DNA of 64,000 nt, from contig JAIVFJ010000008.1 in the NCBI GenBank assembly GCA_025765615.1, positions 248,001-312,000 on the forward strand, read 5' to 3'. Source of the stretch: Zopfochytrium polystomum. Lineage: Eukaryota > Chytridiomycota > Chytridiomycetes > Chytridiales > Chytridiaceae. A program made the translations under genes and the position numbers. Positions 11,682 to 25,938 of the stretch are shown piece by piece (position 1 is the stretch's first letter; each line of letters starts with the position of its first letter). The notes below the pieces were generated by a model, which saw only the letters and a program-made list of their open reading frames with translations, was not told the origin of the DNA and made no database searches.

Positions 11682-13372
11682 TCATCGACGCGTGATGACA
11701 CGCTTTACACCATCCAGGTCAATCAAGACCACATCCTCGATACGGACGCCACCCAGCTCAACGTAGTTTCCTTCATCCAACTTGGTCCAGTTGACATACT
11801 TGGCTCGTGCAACATCTTTCCTTACAATTTCCAGAAGACCGGGAATGAAGTACACTCCAGGTTCCACGGTGGCGACGTGGCCGCGAAAAACGCTGTAGTT
11901 TGCAAGCATCGAGGCTTTGAGGACTGGGTCAGAAAGCCAAGCATTCAGAAAACCGTCAACAGGGACAAGCTTGGCTGTCTTGACATCGGCCGCATTCATG
12001 GCGACATTGGCGGGTGTGGGATCATGAACTTCAAGGCCTTAATCCGAAAGTCAGTAGAGAAAGAGGAAACCGTTAAGTTGTGCTGAAAGCTACCTACGGG
12101 ATGCCCAAGGCCGTGGGGCATGAAAACAGAGTGCATGTTGTTTTCCAGAAGAACCTCGAGGGATTCACCAATTAGGAAACCCGCCTTGTATAATGCCAAC
12201 GTGAAGTCCTTGACAAATTCGATATTAATGTCTGCCCACATCGCACCTTCCTTGTAATGCACGTCAATGAAGCGCTGCTGCACAGAGGCCACAATGCTAT
12301 AGACTTCGGCGGTCTTTTCATTCCATATTTTGAAGCGAGGATGGGTTCGAGTTAAGTCCTGACAACGCAAAATACTATTAGTCTGTCTGGATACATTTCC
12401 TCGCATCTCACCGAGGCGTAACCGTAAAATTCAGGAGCTGCATCAATCAGCACCAAAGTTTCCTTTTCTACAGGGCGGCTTCCTGTCTCCACATCCTCAC
12501 CGGTCCGGTAATGTAACACAGCCCCATGAGGACCAGCACCAACAATCGCCCCATATGCCTTTCGCCAAATGTGTCGATAAGCATGAAAAGTGATAGAAGG
12601 AGTATAATCCAAAACCAACCTGACTGTCTCCTCCACAAAGTCCACACAGCCTAACGAACTCTGTCCTAATTTCGTTCTCTACATGGTCATATTTAGCCAA
12701 ATACACGGATAGGCGACTCGGCTCACCACTCAAAGTCCTCGAGAAAGAAATCAGAGCTTCCACCTTTGAGTGGGCCCAGCCTGCCACCTTGCTCGCATAC
12801 TTCAACAGCACAATCTCCTCAGCGTTCTTCACGAATCTCGCTTGCTCAAACGCTGCCCGCGCAGCACCAGATGTTTCCACCGTTCCGTGTCGCCCCAGCA
12901 GATCCTCCGTAGTGAGGGGGTAAAGAGACGCCTGCAGCTCCGAAACGCTGACTGTAGTAATGATACGCGACGCATTCGCCGCAGCAAGGTTGCTTGGTAG
13001 ATCGGCAATTGGAAATGCATCAGAAATCAAGTGACGACGGCGCAACGTCTCCGCTGACGGAAAGAAACCCATGAACACAGCTTCTCGCTCAGTTTGTTGG
13101 GGCAGGTAGACGTCGATTTGAAACAGTTCCTTTAGGTTGGAACTCCTTGAACGCGAAACTGCAACTACGCCGCCAGATATGTGGTAAGGTCCTAGAAGGT
13201 AGAGAATGTTCGCCGATTGCCGCCAGCCTGGAAACTCCGCATCGGATTCGGCGCGTATCGGGCGAGGTGCGGTAGGAAGTAGTAGGACCGTCGATGCATC
13301 TGGAATCACTTCCGCCAGCAACTGGTACAGGCGTGGGCGTACTGTCACAAAAGGATGCGTGTAGGCCGGCAC
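11682..13372 (-). CDS. PEPD: Xaa-Pro dipeptidase (prolidase), peptidase family M24B
   Basis: This enzyme cleaves X-Pro dipeptides using two divalent metal ions, in the cytosol. The N-terminal creatinase-like domain (about 13372-12690) includes FPGWRQSANILYLLG. The catalytic domain shows the five metal ligands in the expected order: Asp in LIDAAPEFYGY, Asp in SDLTRTHP, His in MPHGLGHPVG followed by LEVHDP, Glu in VEPGVYFIPG and Glu in GGVRIEDVVL. Introns inferred from frame join GGDSQ to AYGAIVGAGP (about 12610-12550), FYGYAS to DLTRTHP (about 12412-12365), and HPVG to LEVHDP (about 12095-12040). The total of about 470 residues is close to the family norm. The start at MPAYTHPF (13372) precedes the first conserved block. 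All catalytic positions are present, so the gene looks functional. Confidence 0.92.
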
Positions 13373-13424
13373 TTGAAACGGGCAGACTACATAAAGATAA
13401 ACCTCTTTTAGAGAGCACTCTCTT

Positions 13425-13733
13425 TTAGAAAACGCAGTTCATCGTACGGTCGGATGGGGAGTGCCATGGTGGAAAGGGGAACTTGGAGACGCAGAGAGGA
13501 GTTCCGTCAGATGAAACGGCCGGGTCGTTCATCCCAAAGGGGCACGCTGGAAGTGGGGTGGAATCCGCCTCTGCCTCGTAAGAAGGGACGGACGAGGTCA
13601 CAGATATGGAAGACTGCGAGAAGGAGGCCCGTAGGATGAGAAGAGAAGCCATGAGGGAGGTGGCGATGGCAACAGCCACGCCAGGGCCCCATCGGCGGCC
13701 CGAGGCGACGAAGACATCCTGCTGCTTCCCCAT
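13425..13733 (-). CDS. Small predicted membrane/secreted protein, 102 residues
   Basis: A single-exon frame encodes MGKQQDVFVASGRRWG, then one hydrophobic segment (VAVAIATSLMASLLILRA), then a short Ser/Pro-rich part with three Cys (CPFGMNDPAVSS, TPLCVSKF, MNCVF). This layout fits a signal anchor or signal peptide. It lies between the dipeptidase and the CBM/DUF3421 gene on the same strand. I do not recognise a family. It could be a real small gene, or a first exon whose continuation I missed. Confidence 0.4.
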   Translation of the reverse strand: MGKQQDVFVASGRRWGPGVAVAIATSLMASLLILRASFSQSSISVTSSVPSYEAEADSTPLPACPFGMNDPAVSSDGTPLCVSKFPFPPWHSPSDRTMNCVF

Positions 13734-13802
13734 TTTTTAAATTTTTCGTAGAAGTTTTTTTTTTTATTTTTTTACCACAGCCCACCGTAATCACTGCGCT
13801 TG

Positions 13803-15155
13803 TCACTGCGAAACAAGGCGGTAGGTACCGAAGGCCTCCTCCCTTCCACCGTACGGGATAAGAATCCCGTTGATCTTTGGGCCGATCTTGCCAGGGCAAG
13901 CTCCCTTGCCCGGAATGTCGGCGACCCCAACGTAGAGAGGGGTACCATCAGCCTCGTGGCCACCCTCGACGGCGTGGCAGCCGAGCGATTGCGGGTTAGC
14001 GTAGCCTTGGCTGCCGACAAACTTGAGCGCGTTCGGGTTCCCGCACAGAACCTGGTACGCTTTGTTGATGTTGACCTCCTTGCCACCCTGTATGAGGAAT
14101 GTGTCTCGCATTTAGTACACATGTAATATAGTACATTTCGCGATCTTACGTAGGGGATGTTCAAGCCGAACTTGCGTCCGGCCTTACCAATTTGGACACC
14201 GTTATCATAGTAGCAGCGTCCCGCATAGAGTGGCGAGCCGTCGCTGTCAGTTCCAATTTGGATCGCATCGTTCGGGATGTTTTTGTTGTCGCAGAGGCAC
14301 CAGTAAACCGCGCTGCCTCGTGCCTGTTGCTGCTGTGCAGAAACAGCTTGGACCCACTGCTGTTGCTTCTGGTCCTCTGAGTGATTTTGAGAGAACTTGT
14401 GAACGGCGAACGCGCCCGCGCCCAGAACGGCGGCGCCGGCAATTATACCGCCAACAAGCTGAAGTCATACTCTGAATTAGATTTGGAGACTTGACGGCAA
14501 TTTTTGGAAAAAGGACGTTGACCAACCAATGCAGTGTTGGGGCCCTGGTGCTGGTTTTCGGGGGGGGCTTGCTGCTGGTTGCCGTAGCCAGTCTCCGGCT
14601 TCCCGTAGCCTTGCTGAGGTGCACCGTAGCCTGGTTGACCTCCTTGCTGAGGAGGTTGACCATAGCCTGGTTGGCCTCCTTGTTGAGATTGGCCGTAGCC
14701 TGGTTGGCCACCGTACGATGGGGCAGCCCCACCGGCTGGGCGCACCCAAAGGGCCGGAGTTTTGGGGGGCTCCCAGCCAACTTGGGAGACGTGAGGCTGC
14801 AAAGCATGTCAGTGGCGCGACGAAACATTGGTCAGCCGATATTCTCGAAAGTGGAAAGCAAGACGCGGGTTTTTGAGATAGCGAAATTACCTGGACAATC
14901 GAGTAAAGGATGCCTTCATAGGTCACCTGAGAGCCAGCGGGATAGTTGGTTTGGGGTTGCCCTGATGGCAGTAAAATGAGTAAGATGAGAGTCCGTAGTA
15001 ACGACGCGCTCAGAGTGAGTAAGGACGCGCGCCAAAAAAAAAACTCATTGGGTCTGTTCAACGGGAGGCGCCTGGGAATGCGGGACGGAGGGGGAGAACG
15101 CGCAGGGAGGGAGGCTTGAAAAGACTGAAAGGGGCTTACACTGAGGAGCCGACAT
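13803..15155 (-). CDS. CBM5/12-like + Gly/Pro/Gln repeats + hydrophobic segment + DUF3421 (DM9) protein
   Basis: A modular protein with probable carbohydrate-binding roles. Exon 1 (15155-15140) encodes MSAPQ and, with a canonical GTAAGC donor, a split Trp codon. Exon 2 gives QPQTNYPAGSQVTYEGILYS, followed after an intron by VSQVGWEPPKTPALWVRP; together these resemble a chitin-binding CBM5/12 module. Next is a repeat region (GGQPGYGQ types, about 14740-14560). After another intron a glycine-zipper-like segment (LVGGIIAGAAVLGAGAFAVH, about 14462-14400) precedes a Gln-rich linker. The C-terminus holds two DUF3421/DM9-type units: PLYAGRCYYDNGVQIGKAG ... IPYVGGKEVN, and PLYVGVADIPGKGACPGKIG ... 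IPYGGREEAFGTYRL. The last intron is near 14150-14097. No enzyme motif is seen. Domain names are from memory and need a profile search. Confidence 0.7.
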
Positions 15156-15655
15156 TCTTGCGTGGAGATGGGAGGGCGCGTGCACTTGGTGTTCTTTTCG
15201 TCAACTGGGCGGGTTGGTTGGTCAGGCGGGATGGTGCCGTGAGGTGCCCCTTTTTATACAGATGGGTTTTTTTTGGTGGCGAGTGGCGGAGCGCAGCCAC
15301 TGTGGTTCACTGTGGTTCATTTCGCTCTTTATGGCTTTGTTTGGGGGTGTTGACTGCTGATTGGTTCTTTGGTTCTTTCCTCCCAGGGGGTAATAATGGG
15401 GGGGGGGTTGGTTGTTGTTGGTTGTTGGGGAGCCAAACAGAGCGTGGGTGGAGGAGGATGGAGAGACAAGGAGGGAAAACTCTGAACCTTGAACCATGAT
15501 GGGCTCGGGCCGTCGACACGTTGAACCAGCGCAGACAAATTTTTGTTTGGCTGCACGCCATCGCCCCTCGCTCGCCTCTGTCACCACTCTCCCACACTCC
15601 CTTTTGCGCTTTTTGCTCCTCGTTTGTTAACAAGCCAGTCAGTCTCGGTTCCGCG
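15156..15655. other. Divergent promoter region between DUF3421 and DYRK genes
   Basis: About 500 bases separate two genes transcribed away from each other, so both promoters should lie here. An alternative upstream ATG for the kinase exists at 15521, in frame with 15656. No TATA-like or other conserved motif stands out. A G-rich tract lies at about 15390-15440. Confidence 0.5.
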
Positions 15656-19259
<3,604 letters not shown>

Positions 19260-19494
19260 TCATTGGGTGTATTCACTGCCTTCTATTTTCATACGCAGAG
19301 CTAGAGTACATGACAAGTCCAGCCCTTACTTATTTGAAACTTTTCGAGGGTTCGCCCAACGAGGCATGGTGGAGGGAGCATTCTTAGTCAGGAGATTCTC
19401 TCGGGTCTTTCCGTTGAACAGACAGTTTCAATTTAGTTTGGTAAATTTAGTTCCGATCCAGTGAAAGGAGTGAGGGAGGTGGGCAGGATCAGAG
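19260..19494. other. Convergent 3' spacer
   Basis: The kinase and the coiled-coil gene converge here, so both 3' ends lie in 235 bases. No gene or strong terminator motif is visible. Confidence 0.5.
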
Positions 19495-22400
19495 TCAATG
19501 TAATAATTTTTCGGGAAGAGCCACCTGAAGAAGTCGAGCGGTAACAGCGTTCGCCTTTCTGAGCCGCTCGTGTTCTTGACTCAGCGATACCTCGCTGGCG
19601 TTGCATGGGGCGGTGGGGACTGAAATTGACGGTTTCGCTTTCATGGTTGAAGGTTTTTCGATTTGGGAGACAATTGCATTTCCACGAGCAGTGGGAGTCC
19701 TGCCAACCTGTTCTCATGTTACAGGAACACCTGAAAGCAGTGTTGGCTCCTCACCAGTCTGGAGAACGGTACATCGCTTCCTGTGAATGGAGTCTTTTCA
19801 AAAATTGTGGCACGCTCGCTTGCCAGCAACACTCTTTCCTCGACAACGCCATGCCTGAGTGCAGCGATTGCGCGCTTCTCCTCTTCAATCTGGGTCCGTA
19901 CTAGTGAATTAGAAAAGGTTTGCCCACCCACTCCAGCAGGACTTTTGACTCAAAAAGTCCTCGAAATCGACTTACAGCCTTACGCTGTCGCTCGATGGCC
20001 TGAGCTTCCGACTCGCACCTCAGCATGATCCGCTTCGCTTCCAGTTGCATCGCCTGCGCGGCCATTTTTTCCTGAACTGGAGGGGGATCAAAAATTGTTT
20101 CGCACTTTTTTACACGAAAAATCATTTCTGCATCTTTCACCAGCGGCTTCGTGAATGTCCTTGACGCTCCGCATTCCTTTCTCTGCTTGCTCCCAGCCCA
20201 ATTCAAAGGCGGCGACCTCGGTGGAAAGCTTGGACTTGTCCGCGTCGAGCGCAATCCTCTCGGCTCTGAGTCTCGCTGCTTCGTGGTGCAAATCGGCTTT
20301 CTTAATGGCCAGGACGTGTGTTTCTTGCTCCAAGACTGCGCGATCTGTGTTTGGTTATTATTATTATTATTATTAGTATTATTTTTTTTTTTTTTTAGGT
20401 GGTTTAAGCCGTTTGCACCAATTGGAAGTGTGAGGCATTGAGAAAACTAACCGGCCAAAATCTGGGCCTCTTCTCTGAGGCGGCACCTGCCGATTTCCGC
20501 CTCCACTTCCGCTACGGCGTCTCGTCTTGCTTCCAAAACGGCCCGCTCCATCGCCATTTTCTTCTGATCTTCTGACGCTTGCGCTGCAGCCTTTTTCCGC
20601 TCAAGCATCCACGCCTCCTTGCTGCGGACAAAGTCCAACCTTTCGCGATGTAGCTGCTGCTGCGCGACGTCGCGTTCGTTCTTGGTGAGAGCCTGATGGT
20701 TGAGGGACGTGGTTTAGTACGGCGCTGCTCGGTGAGATCCGCTCGCTCGGCAAATCGAAAGAAAAAATCAAACAAAATCGAAACCTTACAATCAGTTCCT
20801 CCAGCGCGCGCTTTTCGTCTTCCGTGCGGCGTCGATCTTCTTCGTGCTCCCGACGCATATCGGCAAGGGTCGCCTCTGCTGCATCGGATTTTGCTCGAAA
20901 TTTCGCCCGCTCGTCGTCTAGATCGCGCTGCTGCTTCAGGAGCTGCCGTTGAAGCTTTTTGTGTGGGAGACAAAATTAGTCAATGTTTTCCTCCCACACA
21001 CACAAACACACACACACACACACCATTTAAGAAGTAAATTCCTTACCTCCGCCAACTGTCGCTCGCGGGACTGGAAGGACACTTCTCGCTCCTGGAAGCA
21101 CAAACGCGGTGAGCTCGTCAAAAAACACCGCGCATCTGTGGCTCAACAACCTTAATACTATAAGCATGATCGTTCTCAAGCCTCTGCTGCATAGAATCCA
21201 CAAATTTCGTGCTTTGGTCCATCTTTTCTGTCAAGGACTCGATTTGCCGCGCCGCTTCTGCCGTCGAAATCGCTCTACCCATCTGCGGCAAAGCAAAACC
21301 TTTTGTCACGATGGGGGCCGTTTCAAACAGCCAATACCTACCTCCTCCAGGTGTTCGGCTCGGACTTTGGCCATCTCCTTTTCGTGCTCTACGCGGATTT
21401 GAGCTATTTGGACGGACAAGAGCTCTTGCATCTGTCCCCCGATTCACAATGTGAGCGAGGCGAGGAGACTCGCAATTGCTTTGAAATCGGAAGCTGGGAC
21501 CTACTCACCAAGCGCTTTTCCTCCTGAACTCGATTCTCAAGGTCATTTTTTTGAGCTTCTTTCAAAGCTGCAATCTCAGCCTGGTGCTGTATCAGCAGCT
21601 TTTGCTTCTCAGCTACGAGCTTTTCGCTGAGTTGACTCCGCTCCTCCGCCGCCTATGGTGAAATGGAGAACAGAAATGAGCTGCAACCAGGACACGGCAA
21701 GCGTAAAATCCAAATGACGTTGTCGGGGGTTGATGTGCGCGTTTGAGCTCTACCTTGATCTCGGCTTCCTTCACCTTCACCACGGAACTCCCGACCTCAG
21801 CCTTCAGCGCCTCGACGGTCGCGCCCAGTTCCAGGGCCTGCTTCTCCGCGGCAGCCCGTGCCTTTTCAGCCTCCTGCAGCCGGTCGGTCGCCTCGGCCAA
21901 GCTGGCGCGGAGCTTCTCCACCTCAGAACGCAACTGTTTCGCAGTCTCGCCGTCCTCAGCGCCGCTGCTGCCACTGCCTTGAGCGCTGTGGCGACGCTGC
22001 CCACTCCGCCGCCGCCGCCGCTGCCGCGTGCGGCGGTCGCTGGAGGCCGAGCGCGAGCTGGCGCGCCGCCGGCTGCCGCGAGGCGACGATGGCGACGACG
22101 GGCTCGGGGACGCGCTGCGGCGCGCCGACGTTGTCGCGGCGGTGGAGGCGGCGGGTGCGGCGGGTGCAGCAGCTGCGGCCGCCGGGGTGGGGGGCGTCGT
22201 CGACGTCTGACCGCTGGCGGAACGGCGACGCCGGCGCGCCGGGTGGTCCTCGCGATCGTCGCTGCTGTCGTCGTCGCTGCCGTCGGCATCGTCGTCGCCG
22301 CGGCGGCTGCGGCTGCGGCGGCTGCGGCGGTCGTCCGTGTCGGTGGGGCTGCGGCGGCCGCGTCCGTCGGCGCTCTTTTTCCGGGCGTCCTCGTCGCGGC

Positions 22401-22739
22401 TGGACTTTGAAGATGCCGCCGACTCCGCGTCGCTTGGGGACTCGTCCGACCCTGGATCGTCTGTCGGGCTGAGGCTGGCGAGCGAGACGATGGAGGAGGA
22501 GGATAGGTCGTCGCTGGAGGTGGACCGCCGCGGGGGTTTTGAGTTTGCCGCGCTCTTTCCGCTCTGCCAGTTCCAACGGCCGGCATTCGGTAGTTTTTCC
22601 GGTGATGATGCAGTAAAATTAAAAGCGTTCCTTGTGAGAGGGAAAGAGCAACCCCCGCCGAAATCAAGAAACTCACCCTACTCGATTCCTTTGACTGCCA
22701 CGGAGAAAAAAAGTGTCAGAGAAGAAAGAAGGCCAAATG

Positions 22740-22813
<74 letters not shown>

Positions 22814-24172
22814 CACACACACACAAACAAACACGGCCCACTACACCTTGTCGCCCCTCTTGTCCGCTGTGGAGGTCTTTGCTGTCGCCTGCCGCAAGAA
22901 AGAAGTTTGAGAGCGCCGTAGCAAAGTCGTAGGAGGGGGCTTCTGACCGCTTTCTTTGCCGCTCCTTTCGGGTCACCACTGGCTTCCTTCTTCGCGGGAC
23001 CGTCTTGTTCCAGCTGAAGCTGAAATTTCGGTTTTGGGTCAAGAACTGTTGTGGAGGAAGAATATGTGTGTGGGGGGCGCGCTATATTTACTTGCGTAGA
23101 AGAGTTCAGCACGTCAAATCCACTCACATGGAAGAGTTGCTCCGGCTGCGTCGTTTCGACCGCGCCCGTTAAGGAAGAGAGTTCAGAAACACAGTACAAC
23201 AACAGCGATTAATGAGCAACCCCAAATGATTCAAAGAGAAAGAATATTGCCGCACCGGTCTTGGCCTCTTTGCCGGTGTCCGCGGACAGCGACTCTGATT
23301 TCATGGAATTCGTGCGGGTCGAGCGGGCGTCCGACGACGAGGAGGGGTTCGATCGCGACGACTCCGAAGGTCTCGCTGATGCCATTTCAAAAAGAACAGC
23401 CAGATAGCAAAGTGGTATCAGCCATCCGCCAGAGCGCCGCCAGCCGCTGAATAACAGCGTCCCCCCAGCAAAATTGCAGATTTTCACTTTTCTCTTACGC
23501 TTTTCATTCGACGCCGTCGACACCATCGAAATCGGCCGAGAGGAAGGAGCGCTGGCGCCGCCGCCGCCGCCAACGGCTCGTCCGAAACCGCCGGCGCCGC
23601 CGAACGCTCCACCGACGCGGCCACCGCGGACCGCGCCGGCGCCTGCGGCGTCTTCCAAGGTAGGGGCCGCCGCCGCCGTCGTCGTCGTGGGCGGCGGGCC
23701 CCTGCGTCGGCGCGTCGAGGACTCCATCAGAAACGCAGGGACAAAGTCGTCGCCGGCCAAGCCGGACGACGACCCGGCGGCGACGGCGGACGGCGCAGCC
23801 GGCGGGCCGGCCGGCGAGTCCGCGTCAGACGAGCGCAGGCGACCGCCGCCGCCACCAGGGCCGCCGCCGCCGGCGCCAAAAACGGGGGTCTGCGAGCGAA
23901 ACGACGGGCCTGTTGACGCTGGGGAGAGCGCGGGCGAGATGCTGGTGCGGCGGGAGGCAGCCGCGGCTGCGGGGGTGGGGTTGGGGGCGAAGTCGGCGGG
24001 GTGGTGTTGCTGAAGCGACGCGGTGGGCTGATCGAGGAAGCTCGGGCGGCGCGCGGGGTTGGCGGCGGCTGCGGCGGCGGTCGCTGCTGCGGGCGGGGTG
24101 GTCGACAGAGACCGTTGCTGCTGCTGCTGCAGGGCCGGCGGTTGGTTCCAGGGAAGCCGGTCTGCGGCTCCG

Positions 24173-24204
<32 letters not shown>

Positions 24205-25808
24205 CGCCGGCGTATCCGAGTCCCGCGATCTCCGCCGGTCGCGTGGCTGCTTGGGGCTGCTGCTGTCTCCGAGGCCCATGATGTCGAGGAGGTCATCGTC
24301 AACGTCGACTTCTTCTGGCTGGGGCTTGAGGCTTTCCCTTGTTCTGCTCCTGGGGCCTGAAATGGCGTAAGGGCGGGGGAGTTCTTTTATGGTGCGCATC
24401 AGCAATTTCCGGATCGTTACCTGAAAGGAAGTCGCCGGCAGCACTGCCGACGAGGTGTGAAGTCAGCGAGGAGGAGGAAGGCCTGTGGACCTCTCCGCTC
24501 GAGGAAGGCGCTTCTCCCGTACCGTGCCTGCCGCCACCCGAAAGACGAAACGAAAGCGAATTTCCTGAGGAAGGCGTTCGCAAAGCCGCGGAAGGACGTT
24601 TTTCGGATGCGTTGGAAAAAAAAATAAATAAATAAATAAATAAATAAATAAAAATTAAAAATTAAAAATTAAAAAAAAGTCAGACACCAGCGTAGAAAGC
24701 TCGCGAGGGAAATTTTTAACACTCGGATACCTGAACTTGCGCCAGGACCTCCCAGCAGTCCAGACGCATCCCCCCCGCCCACACCAAGCTTCGCAGCGGC
24801 TCCAGTCGACCCGCCAACGGTGACCGTAGCGGCGGCGGCGGCGGTGGGGGTCGTCGCAGCGGCCGGCTGCGCCGCCGCGGTGTTCTTCTTCGCAAACCCC
24901 GCCCCAAACAGTCCCGCGTCCAAGTCGTCCATGTCCTGCAACGAGCGCAGCACGTCCTCGACCTGCTTTCCCGCGCCGGCCCCGCTGCCCGTGTCCGTGC
25001 CCTGCTGCTGCTGCTGCTGCTTCTGCTTCACGAGCGCCGGGTCCTCAAACAGGAACGACGGGCGGCCGGTTGCGGTGGCGGCTGCGGCGGCGGTGGTGCG
25101 GGGCGGCGGGGTGGACGACGACGCGAGGTTGGAGCCGGAGCCGGAGGCGCCCGACAGGAGCGAGGTGCGGCGGCTGGTGGCGGGGTCGATGGAGGACGCG
25201 TTGGCCTGCTGTTCCGTTGGCAAAGCGGGGGGTTCCGGGGCGGGGTGACGAGGTGAGCACGATTATCCGCGCTTGTGAGGCGTGCGGTTGCGGAGCGAGG
25301 GGAAAGGAAAGCGCGTGATCGTGCCCCACCTCCCTCGGTCGCGGGCTTCAATCACAAGCGCAGCACAGGGGAAAACCCCCACTCAGAAAACAAAATGAAA
25401 GAAAAAAAAGAAAAAAAGCACCCTGGAGCAGCCCCAAAGACACTTACAGTTCCGGCTGAGGATGGAAAAAAGAAAGCGGGGGTGCGCGCGCAGAGCGAAG
25501 AAGAAGAGGGAGTAGACGGTTGATGAGCGACGCGAGAAGACAGCAGCGCGAGGCGGGTACCGCATGCGGGTCGTCGTTGGACCGGGTCCGACTCTCTCAC
25601 CTTTGTTGATGGGTGGGGGCGGCTGGCTGTTGCCCGAAGGGCTCCGCGGCTTGGCGCTGCCGCCGCGCATGCTGACGTTGTCGTCGTCATTGTCGCTGTC
25701 CAGGCCGAGCAGGTCGTCGAGGTCGTCGTCGTCGATGCCCAGGTCCAGGTCGTCGAGGCTCGCCTTGGGCCTGGACGGCACGGGCGCGAGGGGTCCCAGC
25801 TTGGACAT
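19495..25808 (-). CDS. Large coiled-coil protein with disordered N-terminus; possibly FBF1-like
   Basis: A multi-exon gene of more than ten exons. The start MSKLGPLAPVPSRPKASLDD (25808) leads into an Asp-rich block (DDDDLDDLLGLDSDND). Later exons hold Ala/Ser/Pro/Gln low-complexity stretches with short acidic motifs: DMDDLDAGLFGAGF (about 24930-24890), DVDDDLLDIMGLGD (about 24300-24260) and GDDFVPAFLMESS (about 23760-23720). A Ser/Arg/Asp-rich region (about 22560-22000) precedes the coiled coil, which starts at LRSEVEKLRASLAEATDRLQ and runs through exons down to about 19900. It ends with EHERLRKANAVTARLLQVAL and a stop at 19495-19497. The layout of short Asp/Leu motifs followed by a long coiled coil recalls FBF1, a centriole transition-fibre protein, but I cannot confirm this. 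It might also be two adjacent genes. Confidence 0.5.
20998..21024. repeat. (CA)n microsatellite in coiled-coil gene intron
   Basis: A short CA repeat lies inside an intron of the coiled-coil gene. Confidence 0.85.
22741..22826. repeat. (CA)n microsatellite
   Basis: About 85 bases of nearly pure CA on the plus strand. It lies between exons of the coiled-coil gene and generates spurious Cys-Val and Thr-His frames. Confidence 0.95.
24615..24674. repeat. (AAAT)n/(AAATT)n low-complexity tract
   Basis: About 60 bases of A-rich tetranucleotide and pentanucleotide repeats between two exons of the coiled-coil gene, presumably intronic. Confidence 0.85.
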
Positions 25809-25938
25809 CAATAGCAATCTATCAAGATCTATCAGTCTATCAAACCCGTTGAAACCAAACAGACAATTCCTTTTGGGTCCTTTCTTTTTTTTATTTTATT
25901 TTTCTATATATTTCTCTTTTTTTTTCCTTTCCATCCTC

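Noticed and set aside
21730..22676. Long Ala/Gly/Arg/Pro-rich frames on both strands
   Set aside because: The region is GC-rich repeat-like sequence open in several frames. Only the minus frame ending in LRSEVEKLRASL continues into the coiled coil.
22741..22826. CRISPR-like or satellite array
   Set aside because: The repeats are simple dinucleotides without spacers. The host is a eukaryote, so CRISPR is not expected.
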